NCBI GenBank assembly: GCA_001600355.1
Contig: BCJU01000001.1
Span: forward strand, 2,191,178-2,255,177
Origin: Meira nashicola
Lineage: Eukaryota; Basidiomycota; Exobasidiomycetes; Exobasidiales; Brachybasidiaceae
Reading direction: 5' to 3'
Length of the DNA stretch: 64,000 nt
Shown here: one piece after another, positions 10,011 through 19,900 of the stretch
How the letters are laid out: the number at the start of each line of letters is the position of its first letter
Position numbering within the stretch: position 1 is the first letter of the stretch
Program-made: the position numbers and the translations under genes
Notes under the pieces: generated by a model
Told to the model about the DNA's origin: nothing
The model's input: only the letters and a program-made list of their open reading frames with translations
Database searches by the model: none

Positions 10011-10967
10011 ATGACTTCTGTTAAATATCCTTCTATTAAAGCCGGAACTGATTCTTTGAAGCTTAATACAGGTGCTACTGTTCCAATACTCGGACTTGGT
10101 ACTTGGAGGTCACCGGACGAAGAAGTTACCAAAGCAGTTGAAATTGCATTAAAAGCAGGAATTCGTCATTTAGACTGTGCATTTGCATACGATAATGAAG
10201 CTGCCGTTGGAAAAGGTATCAAACAATCCGGGATTCCAAGAGAAGAATTATTCGTGACAACAAAGATTTGGGGAACTTTTCATCGTAGAGTGGAAGAAGG
10301 AGTTGATATTTCTTTGCAACGTTTAGGATTGAATTATGTAGATCTTTTACTCATTCATTGGCCTGTAGCTCTTCGTCAAAAGGGAGACGAAAAGATTCCT
10401 TTACGTGAAGATGGAAGTCGTGATATTGATGAAGAACGTACATTGAACGAAACATGGAAGCAAATGGAAGAATTAGTAGCCAAAGGAAAAGCACGTGCGA
10501 TTGGTGTGTCAAATGTATCAAAACCTGTAATGGAAGATTTGTTAAAGACGGCAAAGATTGTACCTGCAAGTAACCAAATCGAATTACATCCTTACCTTCC
10601 CGAACATGAACTCGTTCTTTATTTGCAATCAAAGGGTATCACGCCTGCTGCTTATTCACCTTTAGGTTCAGGTGCTGCACCTGTATTGGAGGACGAAACG
10701 ATTATCAGAATAGCAAAAGCAAAAGGAGCAGAACCAGCACAAGTTGCCATTGCATGGCAAGCACAACGTGGTGTTTTGGTGATTCCTAAATCAGTCACAG
10801 AACATCGAATTATTAGTAATTCCAAATTGATCACATTGACTGAAGAAGAAATGCAAGAGATCAACGAATTGTACAAGCAATCTGGCAAGCATATCCGAAC
10901 TTGCATGCCTCCTTGGGGCGTTGATTTCAAGTTTGATAATTACCCTCCCCCAGGACAAAAGGTTTAA
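10011..10967 (+). CDS. Aldo-keto reductase (Gcy1/Ypr1-like, AKR3 type)
   Basis: A cytosolic NADPH-dependent reductase of 318 residues, the usual size for a TIM-barrel aldo-keto reductase. The catalytic tetrad is visible: Asp55 (HLDCAFAYDNE), Tyr60, Lys85 (TTKIW) and His116 (LLIHWPV). The cofactor-binding part is present as GVSNVSKP, NQIELHPYLP, AYSPLGSG and IPKSVTEHRI. Fungal relatives reduce glycerone/glyceraldehyde, methylglyoxal, xylose or other aldehydes; the substrate cannot be told from sequence. Single exon; ATG preceded by AAA. Confidence 0.92.
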   Translation: MTSVKYPSIKAGTDSLKLNTGATVPILGLGTWRSPDEEVTKAVEIALKAGIRHLDCAFAYDNEAAVGKGIKQSGIPREELFVTTKIWGTFHRRVEEGVDISLQRLGLNYVDLLLIHWPVALRQKGDEKIPLREDGSRDIDEERTLNETWKQMEELVAKGKARAIGVSNVSKPVMEDLLKTAKIVPASNQIELHPYLPEHELVLYLQSKGITPAAYSPLGSGAAPVLEDETIIRIAKAKGAEPAQVAIAWQAQRGVLVIPKSVTEHRIISNSKLITLTEEEMQEINELYKQSGKHIRTCMPPWGVDFKFDNYPPPGQKV

Positions 10968-11042
10968 CTTGTAGATTAAGAAAATGCAATGATGACAAAG
11001 TTGAAATATATTACATTGTCCCTATGTTAAAAGTCCCAACCC

Positions 11043-11885
11043 TCATCTCCTCTTCAAAGCCGCAAAGCGAGCCTCCAAGTCATCCACTCTTTTATCTTCA
11101 TCATTTTTGGTGATAGATGATTGTGGAGTTGAATTGCCAGGTGTTGCTGATGCCGATTTTGTTGTCTTGTTCAGCGCTGATTCTTGAGTTCCTTTATCAA
11201 TCGTACCAGTAGCAGCGGCAATTTCCAAATCAGATTTTGTAGCAGCACTTACGTTTTTCGACAAAGGTTGAGCAGGTAATGGACCTTCAGCGGCTGCATG
11301 AGGTAGGGGATCTGGAATCTTGTCAAGATCATCAGGACCTGTTTCCAAGTAAGGAGAATGGAACTCCACATCGTACGCCTTACAAATTTCTGCAATATAC
11401 ATATCCACCAATTCTTTACTTGGTGTTTCTACCCTTAGTCGACTTGTAACTCTTTCGCTCACACATCCATCTGTATTTTCCATAGCTGCCACCGCGAATT
11501 CACGACCATATTTTGCCATTAGCATTTCCCGTAAGGCGTGCATTTCTCTTAATTCAATTCGAGGCGCAGCATGAATGATTGCACATAAAGGCTCCTTGAT
11601 CGCTGGATCAGGTTCACGTTGATTAAGTTCGAGAAGTGCAAATCTAGCTATCAACATTTCCGAATATAATTCCATAATTTCCAATAATTCTACCATTATA
11701 TCTTCACCTATTATTCCTTCAGTTTTTACTCTTGCCGTTTCCAATTTTCCTCTTTCAATTAAAGAGGCAATCTCCCTTCTTTCCTTCTTTGCTATCGCAT
11801 TCTTCTTTTCTTGTAATAATGAACATCTTTGTGCGGTCAATTTCAATTGTACTTTTGTCTTTGCTCCATTCCAGCCTGGCGCCAT
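11043..11885 (-). CDS. IST1: IST1-type ESCRT-III regulator
   Basis: A 280-residue protein with an N-terminal Ist1 domain (about residues 8-180), an ESCRT-III-like helical bundle: KTKVQLKLTAQRCSLLQEKK, IASLIERGKLETARVKTEGI, ELYSEMLIARFALL. It continues with REMHALREMLMAKYGREF and CVSERVTSRLRVETPS, as in yeast Ist1. A low-complexity linker follows. The extreme C-terminus (DDLEARFAALKRR) looks like an MIT-interacting motif of the MIM1 kind, the site through which Ist1 contacts Vps4. The role is multivesicular body sorting at endosomes through Did2 and Vps4. It is convergent with the aldo-keto reductase, with about 75 bases between stop codons. Confidence 0.9.
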   Translation of the reverse strand: MAPGWNGAKTKVQLKLTAQRCSLLQEKKNAIAKKERREIASLIERGKLETARVKTEGIIGEDIMVELLEIMELYSEMLIARFALLELNQREPDPAIKEPLCAIIHAAPRIELREMHALREMLMAKYGREFAVAAMENTDGCVSERVTSRLRVETPSKELVDMYIAEICKAYDVEFHSPYLETGPDDLDKIPDPLPHAAAEGPLPAQPLSKNVSAATKSDLEIAAATGTIDKGTQESALNKTTKSASATPGNSTPQSSITKNDEDKRVDDLEARFAALKRR

Positions 11886-12271
11886 GTCGAAAAGGGTTTA
11901 TGGTGATCGGAGAGTGGATGTGGTTGCGTGTTTTGAATATCAGCTTCCACTCTTCTGATCTATCTGTTCAATGTCCTATGACGTTAAAAGAGCAAATGTA
12001 AGAGCATTTAAAAGACTTCTTCACGTAAACGAAAGGGTGTGTATGTATGTCAAGATCTTCCTTCAACCCTATCGGCACGGCATCAAGGTCTATACGCAGG
12101 CATAAGCAAAACAAACACAGTTGTCGCGCACGGACTAATTTTGCCTCCACCGCCACATAAACAGAAGAAAGCCAACGAGGATAAATGCGTGTCCTATGTG
12201 TGCGAGCTACAAAATCAGCAACTCATTATTCTTTCTTCTTACCACAACAACACAAAGTCTATATCAACAAT
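11886..12271. promoter_or_regulatory. Divergent promoter: IST1 / Gly-Gln-rich small protein
   Basis: 386 bases between divergent starts. An in-frame ATG at 12185 would extend the downstream protein by 29 residues. No other gene is supported. Confidence 0.4.
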
Positions 12272-12865
12272 ATGGAGAACTTCATCAGCGCTAGCAGACA
12301 ATTCATGAACAACCAAGGTGGTCAAGGAGGTGGTGATCAACAAGGACAGCAAGGCAGTGGTAGTGGTGGCTTTAACATTGGTGATATTGCTGGCATCGTT
12401 AATCACGCTCAAAATCATGATCAATCAAACAATGGTGATCAACAATTGTTCGGTCAAGTTGCTAGCTTTTTACAATCCAGAGCTGGAAGCGTAAAAGGAG
12501 ATGTGAACGAGAACGAATTGATGAATTCTCATGAAAAGGTTAACAATGGCACTGATCCTGTCAATTCTCATGAAATCGGAAATGCTGCCGCTTTGGGTGC
12601 AATCAGAAACGTTTTAGGTAGCGGCGGAAGTGGAGATGGAAATTCTGGTGACTTTCAACAAAAATTAATCGGTGCAGCTATGGCACAAGCAGGTAAATTG
12701 TTTGATCAAAAACAAAGTGCAGGTCAAGCAGGAGGTGGTAGCAAAGAAGATGCAATGAACAAAGCAGGTGAACAAGTGATGAAATTGTTGGTCAAGAACC
12801 AAGTTTCAGGCATGATCGGAGGTGGAAATTCAGGCGGTTTGAGTGGATTGATGAAATTGATCTAA
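12272..12865 (+). CDS. Small Gly/Gln/Asn-rich protein, resembling fungal DUF7721-type proteins
   Basis: A 197-residue protein without a signal peptide or membrane segment. It opens with MENFISASRQFMNNQGGQ, then a Gly/Gln/Ser-rich stretch. A recurring helical pattern follows (LFGQVASFLQSRAG, SHEIGNAAALGAIRNVL, FQQKLIGAAMAQAGKLFDQ) with intervening Gly-rich loops, and the end is MIGGGNSGGLSGLMKLI. This resembles small proteins conserved in many fungi and annotated only by a domain of unknown function. The ATG at 12272 has A at -3 and G at +4. The upstream in-frame ATG at 12185 adds a basic, acid-free 29-residue stretch that could be a mitochondrial presequence, so two isoforms are possible. Family assignment rests on general resemblance. 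Confidence 0.7.
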   Translation: MENFISASRQFMNNQGGQGGGDQQGQQGSGSGGFNIGDIAGIVNHAQNHDQSNNGDQQLFGQVASFLQSRAGSVKGDVNENELMNSHEKVNNGTDPVNSHEIGNAAALGAIRNVLGSGGSGDGNSGDFQQKLIGAAMAQAGKLFDQKQSAGQAGGGSKEDAMNKAGEQVMKLLVKNQVSGMIGGGNSGGLSGLMKLI

Positions 12866-13004
12866 TCTTACACGCAAGTGATTTTAATCTGGTTCAGTTG
12901 TAAGGCATTCGCCCATGAGCACAATTTATTTTTGCTTAGAATACATTTTAGTGTGATGTAGTAGAGTATAAAAATTTTGTTTTGGTGGCAGTGCAAATGT
13001 GATT

Positions 13005-16000
13005 CTATAGTGCACCCCAATTAGAACGCAATGTGGCAATATATCGTAACAATTGATCGGCACCATCAACCAAATCAGGAATTAATTTTGCTATCTCTTC
13101 CATCTTTGGTCGGGAAAGCATTTCAAAAGAAGCCAAAAGTCTGTCATCCAAGATGCCTTTATTGAGCGGTCTTGATACCGTATCGTTACGTACAACTCTA
13201 AAACCACGAGGATTTAAGCCGGCAAAATGCTGCACTGTACGTATAAGTTGACCTTGTAAAAGATGCAAAGTATTAAAAATTTCTTCCTCAACAGGCTGAA
13301 TACGTTGAATAGAACCGTTCATAGAAGCAAGAATGATTTCATTGCTCTTAGAAATACCACCATCTTCGCTTGAAGAACCAGGAACAACCATTCGTCCACT
13401 TGTTTCGTTACATCCGCCGAATTCACTTCGTACCAACAACCTTTGACCTCCTTGACTTGCAGATATATTGGGTGCATAATCGTACAAACGCAAAACACCA
13501 TCTTTAGCGGCTGTTACGATTGTCATTTGATCATCTTGTATCAAGAAACTGCCATGAGATTGATAGATATCACTATAATCCTTACTGACCACCACTAATC
13601 GATAAGGCTCTTCTTGAAAAGCGATCAGCCAAACACTTTTATGAACGTCTGTCAAAATCAAAAAGTTCTTTAATCTTTCCAATCCTGTTGCTTGGAACGG
13701 GGTATCCAAAAAGGCGACCGTTATCATCCATTCATCTTTCTCCAGAGCACGCACGAACAATTTCAATCCCATCATTACGATCAGATAACCATTCATATCA
13801 CTGATAGCAGTAATAGGACCTTTATTTTCATCTTTGACCATCAATCGAAGCTTAAATCGAGCTGCTGGATCATGCTGAGGTGCAACCACTTCTACAATAT
13901 CAAAAATATACGTAGCTCCGCGTGCCGGACGATCTTCACCATGCGAAATGATTGTACCAACGGCGATATAATCCTTCAAACCTGAAACGCTTCCTACACT
14001 ACGCAAGGTGACCAATTCCACACAGCTTATCACTTCGCATTGTTGGAATTCGTAGCCGTCGACTGGCTCACCATCGCCGTCCACGAATAATTCCAACGAA
14101 CTTCTAGGTGCCTTTGCTACTGTTGGATCATTTGCCGGATCTTCCACCACATGACCGTCTTCAGGATCAAACAATACAAACTGTTGGCCAACAACCGAAG
14201 CTGCAACAATGGTTTTTGTGAATGGATGAGGAGCGGTCTTGGTATACGTGCGACCAGTACGTGCTTTCTTTTGATAAGGTATCGGTAGTGAGTAATTTAA
14301 AGATGGCATCCGCGCAACATTGACAATCCCATACTGTACATAGACGAATCGATCTCCCGCGAGAACGTCTAGATGATCCATTGAACCTTCTGCACTCATG
14401 TAAAGGTTTGTTGAGCCTGTATTTTCCCGCAATAGCCAAGCAGGTGCAACGCCTCCAACGAAAAGACCTCTTCGACCAGCTAGATCATCAAAAGGAATGA
14501 GTGAGATACCTTCAACAGATTCACCATTAGGGGCAGACAGTACACCTGATCCAGCAATGTCTAGTTGCTTTGCGATGATTTTGATAAAGCTGAGTGCTAA
14601 AGCATCATCTTGAACTTTTTGAAGTGTTTTAATGGTATCCTCATCGTCTCCGCTAAATGCATTTGCTTCGTAAACATTGACCAATCCGTTCTGGAAACTG
14701 ACAACGAGATGCAAGACATCGCCGATTGGGCAAAGTTGCACTTGAGATAATTCAAGCGAAGGAACTTCTTCTTCTTCATACGTGCCAGACACGTAATCAA
14801 GTCTTAATGGAGCAGGATACAGGGAATTCGATTGCCAAACCCGTTGAAGATTTGGCATTGAGTATATCTGTAGACAAGCTTCACTGGAAGTGAGAATCAG
14901 CCACAATGAGCCCGAGTGCGATGCAGTTTGGGTAGCACTGATACTTTTATTGCTGAGATGTATATCTTCGTCATCATCTTCTCCAAAATCAATTTCATCA
15001 TCCTCATCTTCTTGTCTTGATCGTGTAGAACTCTGCTTTTTACCATTTGATTTTTCCTCCAATTTTGCAGCTGTTCCTCTTTTATGCCATGCAAAAGATT
15101 CAAATATATCTTCAACAACACTAGCGGCAATGAATTTCCTTGCTGATACTTCTTCAGGTAATTCCACTGGCTTTAACTCAGAAGCCGTAATTTCGAGCAG
15201 GTTCAAACTTCCGTCAGTCCAAAGAATTGTCAGATAGGATGAGCAAAGTTCTGCTTTGAAGATGTCCACGTCTGCTGGTTTGCCTTTTTTCAGGTCAGTC
15301 GACCTCTTCTCTGTTCCCTTTTCGTCCATTATTTGTACGGCACGCTCAGTGACACGAATTACATCGTGCTCAGCCGTAGAGTAGGGTATTTTGCAGGCAA
15401 AAATTGTCCGACCTTTAATCTTTGTCGTCGATTGTACAATGCCTTTCGAGTCTACAGAAGCCAGCTCACTGTCAGCGACGTTGGAGGCTAGAAGAAGTGT
15501 CTTCCCATTCACTTCGCTACTTTGTATGACCCACAACCCAGTAGTTGCATTTAGCGCAACCTGCCTCTTTCCTCGAGGTACAATTTGCGGCTCGAGCATA
15601 TTCAAGCCTCCGCTTTGTTTTGCGCCAGAACAAATGACTGTTTGTGCCATCCCTCCTCCATGTTCGAGATCGTCCGAATCTCCAATGACAGCTTGACCAA
15701 CGTGCAAAATCGGTCCAAGATGTTCGACTGTTGCTATTGATTGCAGTTCAAATGTGGTATTTTTCTGTCCGCTTGTGGCGCCGTGTCCATTTATCCCGTT
15801 TGTAGCTGCTGAAGATTCTCCGTACAAGTCATCGTCCAAGTCCATGTCCTCATCATCGCTTTTGCTTGAACTGTTCCCAAGTGCGGAAGACACAACGTTG
15901 GAAACGGTTGTAAGTCGTTTCAACAAATGTGAGTCTCCAACCATACTTCCGACAAATACAAATTCACCAGAAGAGACTGCTGTTGCTACCGAAGGTTGAG

Positions 16001-17324
16001 TCGTGGCCCCTCTCGATTCAAGGCTAATAGACGATAGCGTTCTTCCCTCCAATGCATTTTGAAGAAGCCAAACCTCACCATCTTGTAGGAATAAGAAGGC
16101 TAATGGAGAAGATGTGTCTGGGAAAATAATGTGCGAATTTGATAAATCTAGTTGGATGAGCGCTTTTTCTGTTTCTCCGATCGATCCATTGGTGATGCCA
16201 TTCACATGCCCATTCTGCCCATTCATAGCGCCGTTGACTTTATGTGCGTCTTGTTTCCACCTTGGTAGCGACACTTTGCTTGTCAATGCATGCCAACCGT
16301 TCACTGCAACGCCAATCGTCCGTCCACCTTGATCCATATGTATTAGAGCGGAAGAAGTGGTGATGTACACTCCCCCACCAACACTAGGAGGACAAGCTGT
16401 CAGGTAAAGGGAATCGAAAGGCAGACCGTCTTTGCTTGAGATAACCCTATGAGATGATTCTATTGAAACGCCCAAATCAAGAGTGATAAAACGAACAGCG
16501 CATGTATCGTGTCTTTCATCTAAACGTCCGGTCCATGTTGCATCTTTTTCAAACAAGACTGCAATTGTTGGCCTTTGAAAGCTTGGCAAGAAAACAAAGT
16601 CTCTCACATTTCTGATATCTATGTCTGCCGAAGCTAGCGAGAGCACAAATGATGGTGCATACGGTAGAGATTTCTCCAATGAGATTGATCCACTCACATC
16701 TCCTCCCGCTCGAGCTAAAAGTTCATCCAATTCTTCAGCTGTATCATTGTAGAATGGCAGGATCGCTAATGAATCTTGAGGAAGCAAAAGAGACGCACAT
16801 CTAGATTCCGGATCGACCTGTAAGGTTTGAAAGAAATGAGGTGAAACGCCATCCGATACTTGTGGCGCACGTTCATAAGTATGTATTGATATCGTGATAA
16901 GATCTGCAGCTGCATCTGACCATTGCATCAATGCCATCTTTGCATCTTTGAATGAAATAATCAACGTATCCCGCTCTCCATCAATCGTTTGTTGTGCTAC
17001 ATCATCAACTGCTCCGCTATCTGTTTTGCATCTTCCTAATCCTGTCACCAATCCAAAAATTTGATGAGAACGTATATGATATAACTTTACTTCTTCCGTC
17101 ATTCCTAAAGGATGCTGTGACCGTACTTCATATACATCTACTACATCATCTCTTGCAGTTACTATATGACTAAGCAACTTTCCCCGATGCGAAACGGAAG
17201 CTTTTGAAGATGAAGAGGTAGATGAAGAAGCGATTGCAGGATCGTAGGGAGTAAGCTGCAATGAAACAGCATAGGCCACACCGCTAGGCGGCAAAGGCTG
17301 AGAGTGGTAAGCCGATAAAACCAT
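13005..17324 (-). CDS. CFT1: Cleavage and polyadenylation factor subunit Cft1/CPSF160
   Basis: A 1,439-residue protein built of WD-like beta-propellers, the CPSF160 scaffold of the mRNA 3'-end processing machinery that positions the poly(A)-signal-reading subunits. The N-terminal MMS1-like propeller region starts with YAVSLQLTPYDPA. The C-terminal CPSF_A domain covers about residues 1030-1390, with GTIISHGEDRPARGATYIFDI, NGYLIVMMGLKLFVRALEKD and GCNETSGRMVV. Several acidic low-complexity insertions occur (near 495, 545 and 805), common in fungal orthologues. DDB1 and Rse1 share the architecture; the ending (RPKMEEIAKLIPDLVDGADQLLRYI) and overall order fit Cft1. Single exon. Confidence 0.88.
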   Translation of the reverse strand: MVLSAYHSQPLPPSGVAYAVSLQLTPYDPAIASSSTSSSSKASVSHRGKLLSHIVTARDDVVDVYEVRSQHPLGMTEEVKLYHIRSHQIFGLVTGLGRCKTDSGAVDDVAQQTIDGERDTLIISFKDAKMALMQWSDAAADLITISIHTYERAPQVSDGVSPHFFQTLQVDPESRCASLLLPQDSLAILPFYNDTAEELDELLARAGGDVSGSISLEKSLPYAPSFVLSLASADIDIRNVRDFVFLPSFQRPTIAVLFEKDATWTGRLDERHDTCAVRFITLDLGVSIESSHRVISSKDGLPFDSLYLTACPPSVGGGVYITTSSALIHMDQGGRTIGVAVNGWHALTSKVSLPRWKQDAHKVNGAMNGQNGHVNGITNGSIGETEKALIQLDLSNSHIIFPDTSSPLAFLFLQDGEVWLLQNALEGRTLSSISLESRGATTQPSVATAVSSGEFVFVGSMVGDSHLLKRLTTVSNVVSSALGNSSSKSDDEDMDLDDDLYGESSAATNGINGHGATSGQKNTTFELQSIATVEHLGPILHVGQAVIGDSDDLEHGGGMAQTVICSGAKQSGGLNMLEPQIVPRGKRQVALNATTGLWVIQSSEVNGKTLLLASNVADSELASVDSKGIVQSTTKIKGRTIFACKIPYSTAEHDVIRVTERAVQIMDEKGTEKRSTDLKKGKPADVDIFKAELCSSYLTILWTDGSLNLLEITASELKPVELPEEVSARKFIAASVVEDIFESFAWHKRGTAAKLEEKSNGKKQSSTRSRQEDEDDEIDFGEDDDEDIHLSNKSISATQTASHSGSLWLILTSSEACLQIYSMPNLQRVWQSNSLYPAPLRLDYVSGTYEEEEVPSLELSQVQLCPIGDVLHLVVSFQNGLVNVYEANAFSGDDEDTIKTLQKVQDDALALSFIKIIAKQLDIAGSGVLSAPNGESVEGISLIPFDDLAGRRGLFVGGVAPAWLLRENTGSTNLYMSAEGSMDHLDVLAGDRFVYVQYGIVNVARMPSLNYSLPIPYQKKARTGRTYTKTAPHPFTKTIVAASVVGQQFVLFDPEDGHVVEDPANDPTVAKAPRSSLELFVDGDGEPVDGYEFQQCEVISCVELVTLRSVGSVSGLKDYIAVGTIISHGEDRPARGATYIFDIVEVVAPQHDPAARFKLRLMVKDENKGPITAISDMNGYLIVMMGLKLFVRALEKDEWMITVAFLDTPFQATGLERLKNFLILTDVHKSVWLIAFQEEPYRLVVVSKDYSDIYQSHGSFLIQDDQMTIVTAAKDGVLRLYDYAPNISASQGGQRLLVRSEFGGCNETSGRMVVPGSSSEDGGISKSNEIILASMNGSIQRIQPVEEEIFNTLHLLQGQLIRTVQHFAGLNPRGFRVVRNDTVSRPLNKGILDDRLLASFEMLSRPKMEEIAKLIPDLVDGADQLLRYIATLRSNWGAL

Positions 17325-17730
17325 CGTTTATGTACAATCCAACAGCAAAAGCCCACTCTGATTCCCCTCCTTAATAAAACACAATAATGATTGCTCAATT
17401 GATAGCTTTCCCCGATGCAATGATGATGGGGCAAAAATACATTCTTAACTTTAAGCTCTATGCATAAATCCTTCTTCCGGCTACAAGTGGAAATTAAAAC
17501 ACTCAAAATGTCAAGGCACACGCGACGCCTTCACGCGAAGGTATGAATCAGAACACTCAATGTACCTAGACTATGCATTTACTGTACCTCACCCAGCCGC
17601 AACATGGTAAATTGCCCATTTGCGTGATGGTAGTTGAGACCTGAAATAAATTTGCTCACTCTGAACAGGACTCGCGGAAATCAGTGTAGATTGATACTAG
17701 GATATTTATACAGAATGAGAGAAATACACC
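17325..17730. other. Intergenic region CFT1 start / RPT6 end
   Basis: 406 bases carrying the CFT1 promoter and the RPT6 3' region. No gene or clear element is seen. Confidence 0.6.
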
Positions 17731-18996
17731 TCAGGTGAAGAGCTTATTGACCGATGTACTACCATCTTGTTGACGACGCAAAACCTTGCTGATAGCCAAT
17801 TCAAAATCTTCTTGGCTCACATGTTGACGTCTTTCACGTAAAGCATACATTCCTGCCTCAGTGCAAATACCTCGGACTTCTGCACCGGAACATTGTCCCA
17901 TTTTCTCGGCTAATGCTCGTAAATTGATCCCTCTTTGTAAGCTCATCTTGCGAGAGTGAATGCGCAAAATGGAAACGCGGGCTTCGGGTCCTGGAGGGGG
18001 AAATTCAATCTTACGATCGATACGTCCAGGTCGTAATAGAGCGCTATCCAAAATATCAATACGGTTAGTGGCCATGATCACTTTAATATTCTTTGTTCCT
18101 TCAAAACCGTCCAATTGATTCAACAATTCCAACATTGTTCTTTGTACTTCAGAATCTCCACTTCCGCTACCACCTTCTCCACGCGAGGAACCAATACTAT
18201 CAATTTCATCCATAAAGATGATTGAAGGTGCATGTTCACGAGCCATAACGAAAAGCTCGCGAACCATTCTACTACCTTCACCGATGTACTTCTGAACCAA
18301 TTCGGATCCGGAAACTCGAATGAAACGACAGTCAGTATGATGTGCTACAGCACGCGCTAGCAAAGTTTTTCCTGTTCCTGGAGGTCCATAGAGCAAGACA
18401 CCTTTGGGTTGGGCAATACCGAGACTCTCAAATAATTCTGGATGCTTGATGGGCAATTCAATGACTTCCTTGATTTCTTTGATCTGCTTATCCAATCCTC
18501 CCACCATCTCATACGTACTATCGGGAACTTTTTCCACCAACATCAAACTGACCAAAGGATCAACCTTATTGGGCAAAATCTTGTGTAATTGATACGAATC
18601 TGAACGTAATGCAACGCGGAGAGTAGGAGTCAAAGCTGAAATATCTATGTCATTTGCCACTTCCACCATATACTTTCCCTCCGGCTGCACTTTGACCAAG
18701 ACCTTCTTCCTACCCATGACTTTTACCACTTCCCCGACATAACTTCCAGGCTCCTGTAAAAGCTGTAGCTCTTCTCGCAGCAATCTTACACGAGCGTTGA
18801 GGGCATTCCTTTGTGCTTCCAATCTACGAACATTCTGAGTTCTTTCGTTGATGAGCAGTTCGTATTGTTGAATTTTGGATTGGTAGAAACTCTGAATACC
18901 CAAAGCAGGTGCTGTAACGCCTTGCGTTGGTGGCGGACCGCTTGAGCCTGCAACAGCATTATGGCCAAGGTGTGATACTGCAGTTGTTGCAGCCAT
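17731..18996 (-). CDS. RPT6: 26S proteasome regulatory subunit Rpt6 (PSMC5/Sug1)
   Basis: An AAA+ ATPase of the 19S base, 421 residues. Order: an N-terminal coiled coil (about 35-85, [21 protein letters not shown]), an OB fold (about 85-150, [19 protein letters not shown]), then the AAA domain. Walker A is GPPGTGKT at 204-211 and Walker B FMDEID at 261-266, followed by an arginine-finger region ([14 protein letters not shown]). The protein ends in KLFT, where Rpt6 normally carries a short hydrophobic tail that docks on the 20S ring. The coiled-coil sequence separates Rpt6 from Rpt1-5. Single exon. Confidence 0.95.
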   Translation of the reverse strand: MAATTAVSHLGHNAVAGSSGPPPTQGVTAPALGIQSFYQSKIQQYELLINERTQNVRRLEAQRNALNARVRLLREELQLLQEPGSYVGEVVKVMGRKKVLVKVQPEGKYMVEVANDIDISALTPTLRVALRSDSYQLHKILPNKVDPLVSLMLVEKVPDSTYEMVGGLDKQIKEIKEVIELPIKHPELFESLGIAQPKGVLLYGPPGTGKTLLARAVAHHTDCRFIRVSGSELVQKYIGEGSRMVRELFVMAREHAPSIIFMDEIDSIGSSRGEGGSGSGDSEVQRTMLELLNQLDGFEGTKNIKVIMATNRIDILDSALLRPGRIDRKIEFPPPGPEARVSILRIHSRKMSLQRGINLRALAEKMGQCSGAEVRGICTEAGMYALRERRQHVSQEDFELAISKVLRRQQDGSTSVNKLFT

Positions 18997-19900
18997 TTGC
19001 GATAATATGATTATTCCGTTTTGGCTAAAAATGGTGGTGATGATCTAGGTAGGTAGAATGTTCGACTCAAATCACACATGCACATGCAGACTCTCTCTCC
19101 ACCCAACCAGGTTAGAGTGCAACACTCACCTTATCTTACGCCTAAAGTACGCACGCACATTCTCGCTTGCGCGGCCTGTTTGACGCGAATGGTGTGTGCG
19201 TCAGAGACATATTGCACAGCACGTGTATTTATCTGGTATGACAGGCCCGCAACAGGCTTTCTTGTTAAGGTCTGCATATATCGAACTTCCATGGCTACGG
19301 CTAATCATTCGTGAACGCTATAAGGCAAAAACGGGATACATAGCCCTTCAATCAGACGAGAGTTGAGAATTGGTTCCTTTCTTCTTGGGAAATATGCTAC
19401 CGTGGAAAAAATTGAATGCGCCTTAAAAAATCACAAAGGCTTTGCTTCCCACGGCTAATTTTGTTCTTTCCAATGTGACAAATAAATGATTTTTGTGTAC
19501 AAAGAGCACAAATTAAGATTTGAGATTTAATTTGAGGGAATTAAAGCATTTTAATGGAACAAAGCGATTATATGCACAGAAAAGCATCAAAAATTGTGAA
19601 ATATCAACAAGTATTTTATTTTTTTGACTGCATACATTCAATGAGCGGGGAATAGAAAGGGTAAATTTTGGCCGAAATACATCTGTGCTAGTACTGTGTG
19701 AACCTTGTATGATCTGATGTGAGTGTATCTGGACAGAGCATGTTCCAGCACACAAATAAAATTCTTTTTGCAATCGGGGCAAGAATATATGAGCATGCAT
19801 TTCTTCCTGAACGCTTTCGTGTGCCAACTCCTTAACCACTTCATTTCAACTCCTTACTCCCGCAAAGGTCATTCCTGAGCGCATCTAGAAGACCATAGCT
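18997..19900. promoter_or_regulatory. Divergent promoter region: RPT6 / RING-RRM gene
   Basis: 904 bases between divergent starts. Short ORFs here have no protein-like character. No repeat or RNA gene is seen; the canonical yeast proteasome box was looked for and not found. Confidence 0.5.

Noticed and set aside
12185..12271. 29-residue N-terminal extension of the Gly/Gln-rich protein
   Set aside because: Weaker start context (T at -3) than the ATG at 12272; kept only as a possible isoform.
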